Shown here: one piece after another, positions 45,481-58,269 of the stretch
How positions within the stretch are numbered: position 1 is the stretch's first letter
Layout of the letters: each line of letters opens with the position of its first letter
NCBI GenBank assembly: GCA_936450465.1
Contig: OW388300.1
Location: forward strand, 24,424,017 to 24,488,016
Direction of reading: 5' to 3'
From: Gibbula magus
Taxonomy: Eukaryota; Mollusca; Gastropoda; Trochida; Trochidae
Length of the DNA stretch: 64,000 bases
Program-made: the position numbers and the translations under genes
Notes under the pieces: model-generated
The model's database searches: none
The model's input: the letters and a program-made list of their open reading frames with translations, nothing else
Told to the model about the DNA's origin: nothing

Positions 45481-46842
45481 AAGTCAACTCTGTTTGGCGA
45501 AAAATTTTGATATATTTAAACACCTTTTGAAAAAAAAATTGAACTTTCTCAATATACATCTGTAAGTATGTTAAATTTAGTTTTGTTTGGAATGATTCAT
45601 GTGCTGTAGATAAAAACTAATTATTGCATGACCTTTATTAAAAATCAAGATAAGTAATCATTTTCTACCTGTAGAGAAAGGAAGATGGTCCCATGTTCCC
45701 GATTTGGAAAGAATGTGCCCACTTTGTCATCATGGGGTTGGTGATGAATATTTATTTCTGTCCTTCATTTTTAGTTCATCAGGCCTGAAAGGCCAGATGT
45801 GCTTATGGCATGGGCCGGCGTCTGTCTTGCGTCCGTCGGCGTCTGTCCGGCGTCCGTCCGGCGTCCGTAAGTTCTCCTCCAGAACTGCTACACCACCAAA
45901 ACTGTTAATTGGTGGGTGAGTCTAGGGGATCAAAGTTTGTTCATCACGAATTCCAACGCCCACAAATATGGCCGCCAGAGACGTTAAAAGTAAAACCTTT
46001 AAAAAACTTCTTCTCCGAAAGCACTTGATAAAGGAATGTGAAATTTTGTCATTAACATCTTTGTAGGATGGAGATATAAGTTTGTAAATTTGGTTGAGAT
46101 AAATAATGGAATATGAACTTTTAAGGGGGTTCACCCTAAAAGTTTCAAACGACTTCTTCTCATGAACCAGCAATAGGAGATATCCAGAAACCTGGGCAGT
46201 GTTTACTTTTCAAGATGGAGATTATGATTTATAAGTTTCATTACTGAAACTTTAATACTTCTGTTTAGGCAGGGGTTCATATAAAGGTAGGTTTTTCATC
46301 TCAGAAACCAGCGACCCTAGAACACTCTACTTTTAAGGATATCGTCTGTTTAGTGAATATCAAGAGTGCCAAATTTCAAGTCTTTTGGATAAAAAGTAAG
46401 AAAATTATCAATGAAAACATTTTACATCCAAAATCACCTATAGTCGAAGCCACAGGCCATGTGCTGTGGAGATACAGCATAATGTTACGTAACTTGCTTG
46501 CAAGGCTTTAGGGGGGATAGAATGGAGAGGGGTGGACCTCCTTAAAAGGAGCTAGGGTTCTATCGGGGTATTTTTAGTGGAAACAAAATTCGGGAGGATA
46601 TAAACAATACGAACTGAAGCCATTCATCCTCGCTGCGAATGGGGAAAACTTTGCTACAGCATAACAGCAAAGTGTGTATTAGTTTTATGACATGTTATGT
46701 GTTACCATGTGAATACTCTATCAGTGTATGTCTTTAGTTATTAAAAAGTTGTAAAATTAGGTACAATATAGCGCGTATCATTTCACGTAATAAGATATCC
46801 AAGATGGCGACAAAAGCCTCCCTTTAAGTCTGCCTCTTGCCC

Positions 46843-46950
46843 ACCTCTCCCTCTCCCTCTCCCTCTCCCTTTCCCTTTCCCTTTCCCCTCCCCTTCCCTT
46901 TCCCTTCCCCTCCCTTCCCCTCCCTTCCCCCCTCTGTCTGTCTCTCCCCG
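46843..46950 (+). repeat. polypyrimidine tract (copy 4)
   Basis: Counterpart of 19224-19325 with an extra CCCTTT word. Confidence 0.88.
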
Positions 46951-49900
46951 AGTGCTGGCTGGAGGTTATTACATAAGAAGGTGTAACAGAGTGACAGTTC
47001 TTCTGCAAATGTTTGTATTTTCGTGAGGGGGATAGGTTAGAAAGACAAAAAAAGGAGGGATGTGTTGTCAATCATGCAATTTCTGCTACAGAGCCCATGT
47101 CTCTACTGGTATTCTATCTTGACCCCCCTCCCAAATATGGGAGTGGCAAGTATTGTTAGTGAAATCTTAAAACAACTTCTTCTCTGAAAGCAGTTGACAA
47201 AATCATCCCTCAAATATGGGCATGGAACTTCAAATTTGTTATGCCTATGATAAATACTTTTGGAAATTTAAAACCTGAGCTACAGAGCCAATGCCTCCTG
47301 TTATTATAATACAAATATAATAGCAGGACTTTGAAAACAGTAACTAAAAGCTTCAGGTCAATGGCCCATTGCCAGACACCCAATGGAGGAGCTACTTGTC
47401 TAAAGGTCTAATTCAGTATGATTTGTGTGATTGGTCAATTCAGACACGCCTTTTTGACACCCGTGTTGATTGCCAGTGACAAGTCGTGCCTCAATTAACA
47501 CCGTAATATTATAATTTCTTCTACTTGTCAAAACAGGATTATAATCCTATAATCCACCATTCTATAGTTCACGCTTTTTTATCCAACGGCACAACAAAGT
47601 TGTCGTGGGATATAGAAATGACCGTCCGTACGTGGGTACGTCCGTCCGTATTGTTTCTGGACCAGAACTAAAAGAACAGTAGGCATAGCACTTTGAAACT
47701 GGATATCGGGGAACTATCATCATGTGTATAGATGTGCTTTGGGGTTTTCAACTTCTTTGTAAGGCCAGATGGGCTCATGGCATGGAATCCATCTGTCTGT
47801 AAACTTTTTGTTTTTTCTACGACTTCTCAAAACCGCTGGCATTAGAGAGCTGAAATTGTTATGTACGGATTCCTTGGCCAAAAGTCAATCTAAATTGTAA
47901 ATTTTTCGACCTAAAAAAACAACTATTTTCATCTTCTCCAGTACCAAAAGCTCTAGAAAGCTGAAATGTTGTGTAAAGGCACCTTTTGCCAAAGGGGGAT
48001 TATAGTTGTACATTTAGTGACCTCGTGACTCCAAATAGGATCACAGGGCTCGGTATTTTCATCTTTTTCTCCAGTATGAAAAGCCATAGAAAGTTGAAAT
48101 GTGTGCAGACTCCTTGTCCAAAAGGAAATCTGAATTGTCGATTTGTTTACCCCTGACCCTAAATATGGGTGACAGGGGTCACTACCCAAAAGACCTATTT
48201 TCATCTTTTTCTCATGTACTTACTTGCTTGAAATTTGTTATACCTGTACATTTTTAAATTTATTTAAAAAATTTAAAGCCTGATGAGCTACAAAGTCAAT
48301 GGGTCAATTTTTGTATCATAATTTGTGGAATATGCCTACACCAGTTGAATTGGATAGGTTGCCTTGAGCATTTGCTCAAGATCATTGCTGGAGTTGTGAA
48401 AAAAATTCTTTTCTTCAAATCATGTTGGTCTTGTACACTGACAGTTTTGTTTTAAAATTATGACAAAAAATTGTGCTTCATCTGAAGAACTATTTATTTT
48501 AATCAAACAGTAAATATCTGACGAGCTACAGAGCCCATGATTCTATTTTTGAGTGTTAAAGGATGGAGGCTGCAAGATATTAGATATTCACTTCAGGGTT
48601 GTCTCACTGAAACCCCTTTCTTGTAACACAGCATCCGAGTGAGTTACATAGTAAATCCTTTTCAGACCATTTGAAACAATTGTGTTGCTGAAATAACATA
48701 GCTGTAATAATTAATGTAACAGGTACAAGTTGTAATACTTTCTGCAGAAAAATCTAGTCAATAAAGTATTTTAATTATGTTTTGTGGTTTTATGTTTTGT
48801 GCTAGATTCATGGGGGTCATAGGTCAATTCCAGTGTAGTTCCATGCAAATGATCATGAGGGCAAGTCCATTGTTTGTGTCAAAGGTCAGGTGCATGTAGA
48901 TGAGGATCGATCCACTTCTTGTGATTTGATGATCTGATTGGATAAAGATGTTTGGTGCATGAGCAAAGTGGGCTAAGTGCTCACTTGCTGCCTTTCTCTT
49001 CAACCTGGCAAGAACTACTAAGAGATCATTGTTTCTGAGGAAGGTCACTGTTTGTCTGGTGAGTTTGTTTGGTTTTATAGAAAAGGTATAATACTAAAAT
49101 ATGTTTAATTATATTAGCAGTTCATTCAATTTCTCTTGTAGTTGAATTTCTGGTATTGAGGTGGCAGTGTATTTCATATTAGGTTGAACTTGTTCATTTA
49201 ATGCTTTCTTGAAATATGTATATGGTATCGATTCATGTTAAAGTGAATATGTAATATGTGCAGGTACTGATAGAAGCTCTCATTCATTGTGGTTGTTATA
49301 AAATATATTCTGTTGTTCAGGTTTATTGGCATGAGTCTGATTTGAGGTTCACATGCTGAAATCTTAGCAGCTTGGAAAGCTGAAATGCAATGTACAGACT
49401 GACCTTAGTGGCAATTGGGATTCTTTAGTATTTAAAATTGTAGATTTGGTGGCCCTGTGACCCCAAATATGGGTCACACGAATCCGAACCTAAAAAACTA
49501 TTTTCATCTTCTCATTTCGTAAAGTAGTTGAAATTAGTTACATCTGATAAATACCTTTTGGAAAATTTACATTTTGAAACTAATTTAGTTTAATGTTTAA
49601 ATCCTTATGAGCTACAGAACCAATGGCTCTATTTTTTATATTTTGGGGAAGATTAATCTATATTGCTCGACTTGGCTGGAATTACAGGGTGTGATCTATT
49701 TCCGACATGATCTTGAGGTTTAATGTTTTGACAATAACATGTTTTCACATGTAGCAAATTTAGCGAAGCCGATGAGATAATGAGAGATCTATTTACAAGA
49801 TGCTAAATATTTACATCCAATAATAAACATTTGTTTAGAATGATATTGTACTTATGTTTGCCTGCTTGTTTTGAGGAGGAAGGGTTAGAAAGACTAAGGT

Positions 49901-50332
49901 AGGAGAGATGTAAGTGGGATGGATGTAATTATAATTATGCAATACATTTCTTCAGAGATTGGACTGTTGTATCATGGAAGTTGTCTGGGGATATAGAAAT
50001 GACCATCGTCCATCTGTCTGTCCATCCGTCCATACGTGTGTCAGGGTTTTGTTTCATGTCCAGAGCTTAAAAACTGAGGCCTAGCTCAATGAAACTTGGT
50101 ATGTGGAACAATCATAATGTGTTGATGAGCCTTTTAGTTTTTCAAATTTTAGCCGTTTCCATGGAAACATTTATCAAAACTGTACGACATGGCTTCATTA
50201 AACATGGTATGTGGAATTGTATTTTTAGCTCATCTGGCCTGAAAGGCCTGATGGGCTTATGGCATGGCATGGTGTCCGGCATCCGTCCGGCGGTCCATCT
50301 GTCGGTCCGTCCGTCTGTCTGTAAACTTTTCG

Positions 50333-50363
<31 letters not shown>

Positions 50364-50956
50364 TCTAGGGAGCTGAAATTTTGTGTGCAGACTCCTTGGC
50401 TAATGGGGATTCTAAATTGTATATTTTGTTATCCTGCGACCCCAAATATAGGTCACAGACGTCATGACCTGAAAAGCTATTTCATCTAGAGATTTTATGT
50501 GTTCTTTAAAGGGAGGGTAATTTAAAGGAAACAGTAATGAATTAAATCTTCAAGTGTGACTTTATTTGTAGGGGATTTTATCTCTGGCCTCAAAGATAGA
50601 TCAGAGGGGTAAGGACCGTAAGATCTATTTCATCTTCTCCATTTAAAGTGCTTCCTATGTGTTATACCTCTCACCTAGAAGTTGCCATTTTGAATTAGTT
50701 AATGTATATAAAGCCTGATGAGCTACAGAGCCCATGGCTCTATTTTTACCCAAACAGTAACTAAAAGCTTCAGGGGCGGTATTTATAAAAACTCTTAGAG
50801 TTACTAACGGACTCCTAACTGTCAAAATCTCTAGGAGTTACCTCATAACTTTTAAAAGTTCCTCATAACTCATAAATATCAACTCCTACTCCTAAGAGTT
50901 ACTCGTAACGTTATAAGTGGTCACTGGCACTTTTACCATTCTCTAAGAGTTCCAAT

Positions 50957-51695
50957 ATGGCCGCTGCCGTACAGGTGCGACAGCGTCGACTCAGACATTT
51001 CAATGTAAGAAACGATGTTCTGAACCTATTAACTGACGAGGAATTGATAGAAAGATACAGACTGAACCGTGCAGGTATCATTTTTGTGACAGATTTAGTG
51101 AGAAATGTGCTGACGAGTCCCACAAAAAGAAACTTTTCTTTGGACGCGGAGTTGAAAATGATTATTACTCTTAGATATTTGGCCACGGGCAAAATGCAGT
51201 TATCTGTTATGCTGATGATTTAGGTATAAGTCAGCCGACTGTGAGTAGAGTCATATCAGATGCATTGACAATGCCAAGAATACTTCACCAATTTATCTCT
51301 ATGCCTTCCACGGCGGCAGACATCAATAGGACGCAGGTAGCGTTTAGTGCTATAGCTGGCTTCCCAGGTGTAATAGGCGTGATAGACGGGACCCACGTCC
51401 GTATCATTGCACCCCATGTGAATGAGGCAGAATTTGTATGCCGAAAAGGTTTCCACAGCATAAATGTGCAACTAGTTTTTGATGCTCAAAACAAGATAAC
51501 TAACGTTGTTGCCAAGTGGCCCGGATCGGTACACGACGCTCGTATTTGGAACCACAGTAATCTTCAACAATCATTCACAAACAACGCTTACCCAGCAGGA
51601 TGCCACTTGCTTGGAGACAGTGGCTATCCGTGTCGTCCACACCTGTTGACACCGTACCTCCGACCTCAACCCGGACCAGAATCTAACTACAATAG
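50957..51695 (+). pseudogene. Harbinger transposase exon 1 (copy 5), frameshifted
   Basis: Same structure as in copy 3, including the 2 extra bases (51203-51204) between YLATGKMQ and CYADDLGIS. The Asp codons are at 51385-51387 (IDGTH) and 51535-51537 (VHDAR). The donor follows 51695. The shared frameshift predates the duplication. Confidence 0.85.
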
Positions 51696-52039
51696 GTACG
51701 GTATGCCTAACAAATCAATCATTGATCAAATCTAAACATAACGAAACAAAAGGATACTGTGCCGATTTGTGCGAATCGCCGACTGTTGGCAAAAATAATT
51801 GAGAGTAGCGTCCCTTGGATGATTTTATTATAAATAGAATTTTCTGCCTCAATAGACGCTTCGAACACATGTGTGAATGTTTGTTGTTGTTGCGAGAATT
51901 GGTTTTTACATTCATTGTGATACGGAAGCTTTTAAATTTGATCCTTCAAAGTCGTTTAGGCCTACAGTATATAATATGCATAAGTGATTGTCTTTCAAAT
52001 TTACATTTATGTTGACTAATTCTAAATCTATCGTTTCAG

Positions 52040-52157
52040 ATCCCACAAGGTGACACGGAACGTGGTTGAGCGAGGGATAGGCCAACTGAAAAGAAGGTTT
52101 CATGTACTTCACAGTGAAGTGAGATTGGAGCCAGTCAAAGTTTGCAAAGTGATTTTG
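52040..52157 (+). CDS. Harbinger transposase exon 2 (copy 5), intact here
   Basis: After the intron (51696-52039) it reads SHKVTRNVVERGIGQLKRRF, then HVLHSEVRLEPVKVCKVIL (Glu codon 52068-52070). This agrees with the family pattern HVLHxEIRLxPxKVCxII, so copy 5 keeps the ancestral AGTGAAGTGA that copy 3 has shortened. The exon may end at 52157 or 52161 (GTGT|GTATGT). Confidence 0.8.
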
Positions 52158-52402
52158 GTGTGTATGTTTTTAAAATTTCCTATAAAATATCCTATAAAAT
52201 ACAATTAGGCCTTGATGAAAATTTACTAGTGTCTAATAAAATTGTTATTAGTTAGCCTAAAGTGTGGCTAATTTTTTTGGTACTGTGTTTGTTCAACAAA
52301 TGATCCATTTTTTATAATAAAATCTATTAAATTGCATTATATTCAATTGCATTCACTTAGTGTTTAGAAATAAAGGAATATTTATCATGAATAAATAATT
52401 AG

Positions 52403-52543
52403 AGGTTATTACATGTCATTTTTCATACCATACCTCATATCAGCCCGAGACCCCCATATCAGCCCGAGGGCCGCAGGCCAGAGGGCTGATATGGGTCGAG
52501 GGCGTATATGGGGTATGGTATGGAAAATGACATGTTGTAACCT
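52403..52543. repeat. foldback nested in Harbinger (copy 5)
   Basis: Same as 33244-33384 except for a T-to-G change in the right arm (GAGGGCGTATATGG). Confidence 0.75.
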
Positions 52544-53395
52544 TTTTATCATATATTATACATTTTTCTAAAACAAGAAAGAATGCTTGAAGAAATATTA
52601 TAATTAAGATATTTCTGTGCGAAAATTTACTTTGAGGGGCCTACACGACAAACCCTCAATTACAATTGTTCAAACTAGTTTAGCCGTGCCTCCTATTCAA
52701 TTTTCCAATTAGTAGATCTAATTATGTTAATAAGAATGTAAGTTAAAAGCATCAACAACATCCTTGCTTGGAGACTACTCTGATATAAACTAGCCTACTT
52801 CGTCAATGCTTCGCTTCTGACGTTACCCAATGTTAGCGTGCCTGTGAGCAAAGGGAGATCACTCTAACCTAACGTCACCCGGGCTGATATTGATATGGAT
52901 TTGCGGACCGGGCTGATATGGCTGATATGGATTTTCGGACCGGGCAGCGATATGGATGGTGTGTCCTTACCTCTATCACATATGCAAAACATCCCATAAT
53001 ATTGATAGGTATATGATAATGATAAATATCAATCTGCATATCAATTTGCAGTATATATTTAGGCCTAAAAGATTTTCAGATAATATTTTTGGTCAATATC
53101 ACATATCTGTATAAGAAGCAATTTAAGAGAAATTGATATAATGCATCATGTATGTTCTCATATTTTGAAAGATTATATTAAGTTTCCATCCGCAAAAGTT
53201 TTTGTTAAAATAATAATGAATATTTGAAAATATTTGTGATTTAATGTATCTTCACAAATCCCAATTGTTGATTTTTTTATACAATTTAAGTTAACATAAC
53301 AAATGTTATTTTATTTTCCTACCCACGCTCAAACATGTTATTATTTTAGATTAATAAAACAACTACTAGTAATTATAGTTGGTCTTGCCATATCA

Positions 53396-53530
53396 AGGGC
53401 GGATCCAGGATTTTTTAAAGGGGGGGGGGGGGGGGGGGGGGCCAAAAATGTTTTTCCCCACTCAGTGGGGGGGGGGGGGGTCCAAGACCCAAATCTTATA
53501 CATGGATTTGAAAAGGGGGGGGGGGGGGGG
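53396..53530 (+). repeat. G-run element (copy 5)
   Basis: G runs of 22 (53420-53441), 14 (53467-53480) and 16 (53515-53530), against 28, 16 and 15 in copy 3. Confidence 0.7.
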
Positions 53531-54706
53531 TCTTTCTGTTGACTTAGGAATATTATTTAACCATTGGTGGTTATTTGGTAGTTACACTTATTTATATTTT
53601 TGAGAGAGCACATTATTTCAGTTATATAATCCTGCTACAACCCCTTTAACAACAATATTTGAGTATACAACTCTTTTTGTCAACCTTCAAACAGATTCTT
53701 GTGCATGGAGTTTGATTTTTAAAATGTATCAAACTCCAATTTTGAGAATATTTTGTCTCTCACCACCAAGCATATAATAATAATGATTTCCAAATTAATT
53801 CAGATGATACTTGATCCAGGAGGAGGTATGAAAATCATGGAAAAGGACATGGACACAACACAATCTTAAATGGTAAGGAAATTATTTTATTACATTCAAT
53901 GAGGGTTATATTATATTTGATTTATTTGAAATATTTGATTATTTACAATTACAAATACACCATGAGGCTTTCAAGTGACATGAATCCGACTCATTATAAC
54001 ATTACTACCATATGTTGAATTTATTTATTCTAATACTTTTGTGAAAACTTTTAATCTATGTGTTCAGAATGTGCCATTGCATCTTCAACATGTATTAATT
54101 AAAGGCAAGTAATTTGGATTTATATTGAGAATAAAGTCAAGAAAAATCACTGATGTATTAAAAATATCAGTGGTGTAACATGCATCTTGGCTAAGATTTA
54201 TTTATTTTAAGTGGAACATTTAACATTTAGACTGTCATATTCTATGCAATTACATTCTAAGCTTTAAAATTGATATATAAAACATGTACATTCTTAACCT
54301 ATAAAGGAACTTTGTGAAAAATATCAAATGTTAGAATTTCATTCTTCTCACATCAAGATGTTCTGCCAAATTTACAAATAAATTGAAAATAAGGAGACAA
54401 GTTAAATCATGTTTGAAAAAATAAATAATTTGTGGATAATGACAAATGGAGAAACTTCCATATGTCACATCAAAATGTGAATTTTTTTTTTAATTTGCCC
54501 GTTACACCACTGACAATTTTAACAGACAATAGATAGTTTTTATTCTAATAAATTAGTCAATAACAAGCAATTATTATATCTGAATTGATCAAACTCATTA
54601 AATTTATCCAACATTTCCACAGAGCCGCATTTTAATTTACGGCATTTTAGTTTACAGAATACAGTGTTGTTTGATTAATTTCTTTATGGAAATTTGATCG
54701 TTTTAA

Positions 54707-54989
54707 TTAATTCATTAAATATGTTTTCATTTTCTTTATTTTCATTGAGTAATACTCCTTCTGGAGTTCCAGGACTTCGACTTCTAGTTGCCTTTTCCTC
54801 TCCTCAGTTGTCAGGAGGGACCTTTGTGGTTGAAGATGGAGCAAGCCATCCGACGACATGACGTAACCCTCTAGGAGACAGCTGCTGCTGCTGCTAGTGC
54901 TGGCACAGGCCGTGGGTGCAGCTAACGTGGAGGCGCTGGTGATGGTGGCGATGCTGCTGTCGGTGTTGGTAGCCCCGGAGTCAATCATG
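54707..54989 (-). CDS. Harbinger Myb-like protein, exon 3 (copy 5)
   Basis: Identical in reading to exon 3 of copy 3, with the same acceptor and stop. Confidence 0.72.
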
Positions 54990-55127
54990 CTGAAATGTGT
55001 ACATTATCTTGATTAATTTGTAAATTTAGAAAATTCTGAATATCTGTTAATCTTAAGATTGCTGATTACTTCTGTGATTTTTACCTTAAAGCAGTTTAAA
55101 ATTAGACAAAACAAATATGATATGTAC

Positions 55128-55244
55128 CTTGATGAATTAAAACTTGGTTGTGGGCAGGAGTCGAATTCGTCGCCAAAACCACAGATGCTGCTGCTGTCGC
55201 GGCCGATGATGTTATAAATATGCTCCCTGATAGTGGTCCCCCTC
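55128..55244 (-). CDS. Harbinger Myb-like protein, exon 2 (copy 5)
   Basis: Same as exon 2 in copy 3, including the five-G start and the phase problem toward exon 1. Confidence 0.65.
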
Positions 55245-57319
55245 CTGAAAATAAGATTTATTTCCAATTTGATATTTAGGAGATAAATCCATTCTGTTTT
55301 ATATTTTGGGGTTGTATGTTGTGCATTTTTTACCCCTAAATTTAATTTCAAACCGAGCTTGCAGTGGAAGAATTTTGCAAAATAGAGGAATAACGCCGCT
55401 TCTGTTCATTGGATGAATCGCTGTTGTATGAAGCGAGCGACTGTTGACGTCAGCGGAGCAATGTGAATCGGTCGCAAATATTTAGAGGTGATTATCGGTA
55501 AAATAATTACTCCAAAATTGATACGAGGAACCAATCAGAAAGCAGTATTTTCATTCTAAATATAGTGTCATGTTAGAATTCCAATTTTAACTTCTTACAA
55601 TAAAATATAATTAAATTACTTCCCATGTATATGGTGAACGTGTATTGATGACCACCAATAATGTGATATTTACAATAACTCTATTGGAGATAACTGTTAA
55701 CTTGTAAATTAAATTTTAATTCTTTGTAGATATGCATTGTGTAAATTCAACTTTTTAAGACATTGACTACTGTTAATAAATAAATGTTCAATGATCGAAT
55801 TGGTACCTAACACAGGAGAACATATTCACAAGTATTTAACCTTACAGTATATTTTAGAAATAATAATTATATCAAAGTTGTTGTTTTACTTTGTCTTAAA
55901 ATATGAGATGATACTTGAAATGACCAACAGGGATTGGGAAAACACTTTGACTATGACTTTGGGCCATTTCTAGGTATTTAGTCATTTTCTGAGATTTTAA
56001 AATATCAATAGTAAATTTCAGATTTTTAAATTTTTTTTCATTGAATGTGCAAAATTGCCTATGTTTATTATTTGAAAGTTTTGTTTTCTATTTCACTTTG
56101 CTTCTAGGTAATTTCATATCCAGAATATCTTATGTCTGCAAAATTAATAAGTTACAAAATTTACTTTTCAATAGCTTGGTTTGAACCCATATCACCAGTA
56201 TGTTTTCACAGTTTTTTTTATAAGGGGCAGATAACTCTAATTGTTTTATGCAGAGACCATGCTTTTGAAGCTGGAGTCAACACTCCATAGTGAGAATATA
56301 TTGCCCAACAATAATGGTAAGCAGTTTGTTTATTAATTTACTAATTCTTGTATTTGTTAATCTCCGTTGGTTTTCATGAGCAATTTATCTCCAAACTAGT
56401 TTTATATATACTCATTTTAGTTAATCTTTCTTTATGCCAGTGAGAACTTATACCTAAGAACTTATAAACTAGTAGAAAGATACAATATAATATTGATGCA
56501 AACTTTTCATGAGCTTTTGAATGAAACTGAAATTAGGATGAACTTATTGGAGCTAATATCTACTGACTGACAACTCAATACCAAAGTCACCTCAGCAAAA
56601 ACAAAACTCTAATTAATGCTTTTCTAAAATTTACAAAATGTATTGTTTTAGTGAGATCATGATCACATGATTATATTATGTTTGATATATTAATATTATC
56701 TATATCTTGGGTGTTTTTATAACATTTAATTTGGTAATTTTCAGTTACGCTTCATTTGTTTTGGAATATCCCAGTTTTTTCTGTAATGTTTAATTTTCAC
56801 TTTATCTTAAAGGCTGTGGGAGTAAATTCTTATCCTGGTCATCACATTTTTAGCGTAGGGGAGAGTGAAACAGAACCCTTTAAAACATCTGTGTTTATGT
56901 GGAACGTGTGTGTGTCGTGTGTCACTATCTCGACATGGCATGGATTTCTAATTATTATATGATGGACGAGTGTTCTGCTTTCTGATTGGCCGAGACGGAT
57001 GGTCATCGACAATGATCAAACGTTATGTTGACCGCGGGAAACGTCACGCGAGGTCAACATAACAATCCAATGACCTGGAGCTAAAAATAGATCACAGCTG
57101 CGAGGAGCGCTGTTTAATTAATGCTTTGTATTCTATCAAGTTATTAAAAAATAAAGTTTTTGTTTTCAATCAAAATCTATTTTGAAGGTTTACAAGTAAA
57201 ATAATAAAAAAAAGAAACTTTTTATGAAAAAATTAATTTTTGAAAAAAAGTATAATTTTTTTTAATGAATTTTCGGAAAAAATTGAGACTTTTATGGATC
57301 ATATAATAAAACAGTTATT

Positions 57320-57444
57320 GACTTCAGTTATCGGTGAATCAAATGGTTTATCGACCTCGAAACATATGTTCACCTCGGCTATCGCCTCGGTGAACATACC
57401 TGTTCCGAGGTCGATAAACCATTTGATTCACCTCAACTGAAGTC
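57320..57444. repeat. 125-bp near-perfect palindrome in Harbinger (copy 5)
   Basis: Same arms and centre as 38169-38293; no difference noticed. Confidence 0.75.
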
Positions 57445-57965
57445 TATAATTGTATAACGTTACTGCCATGTTTTGGAGAAGTCCACTATTTATAGGTGAG
57501 GGCGGTCTTTAAGCCTTTTTATTAAGATTGTTTTTATGCATATCAACATGGTATATCTTTATCAGTTTTTTTTAAAGATACTGTTAATATTTATAGAATG
57601 TATTCTTCAGAGCATCTAGGTGTAATTTAGAAAAAAATATCACCAATGACCTAATTTGCACATTTTCTTTTCTTAATTTAACATTGCATTTTTTAGTTTT
57701 TCTCCAGTTTTTTGTAATTTCAAAGAAGTTTTCCTAAAATGAGTTTTAAGTGTCTTTTGTTTAATATATCTAGTTCATCATATGAAATCAATAACACTTC
57801 CTTCATTGTCATAAGTCTTAAGAACTTAATGTAATAATTTTTAACGTAAATATTATTAATTTATAGGCCACTTAGTGCTGTTTTCACATATTTTAGGTTA
57901 AATAACATTCTTATTGTCATGTAATAATTATGTGTAATGAAAAATAAATTTAAACATGATTTCAC

Positions 57966-58269
57966 CTGTACCAGTGAGTTGTTTCTTTTTGGTTGCGATC
58001 TCCTCTCGCCCCAGTGATTGCATGTGCCACCACTTTTTTTCCACATCCTCTTTTGTTCTCCTTTTCTCCTCGACTCTCCCCGGATTTAAGTTGTTTATAT
58101 CTTCTGTAATTTTTACCCACACCCTCTGTTTCTCCTCCGAAGTTAAGTTGGGTCCAAATTTCCCCTTGATTATTTTTTTGTTGGCTTCAATCAGCTGGAC
58201 CAACAGAAGTTTTTCTTCTGCCGACCAATTTGGTTTTCGAGGGTGATTCGACATTCGACATTGTTCCAA
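57966..58269 (-). CDS. Harbinger Myb/SANT-like DNA-binding protein, exon 1 (copy 5)
   Basis: Same protein sequence as exon 1 of copy 3 (starts at 58269). No amino-acid difference was noticed, although the surrounding intron differs at several bases. Confidence 0.85.

Larger units (their letters stand above)
42902..50515. repeat. tandem array unit, copy 4 (7.6 kb)
   Basis: The left half is nearly identical to copy 1 (with the complete two-ended pearl-like region) but lacks the copy-1 insertion. At 47073 GTTGTCAAT is joined directly to CATGCAATTT, a loss of 424 bp relative to 19450-19873. The right half matches copy 2 without its SINE. Confidence 0.9.
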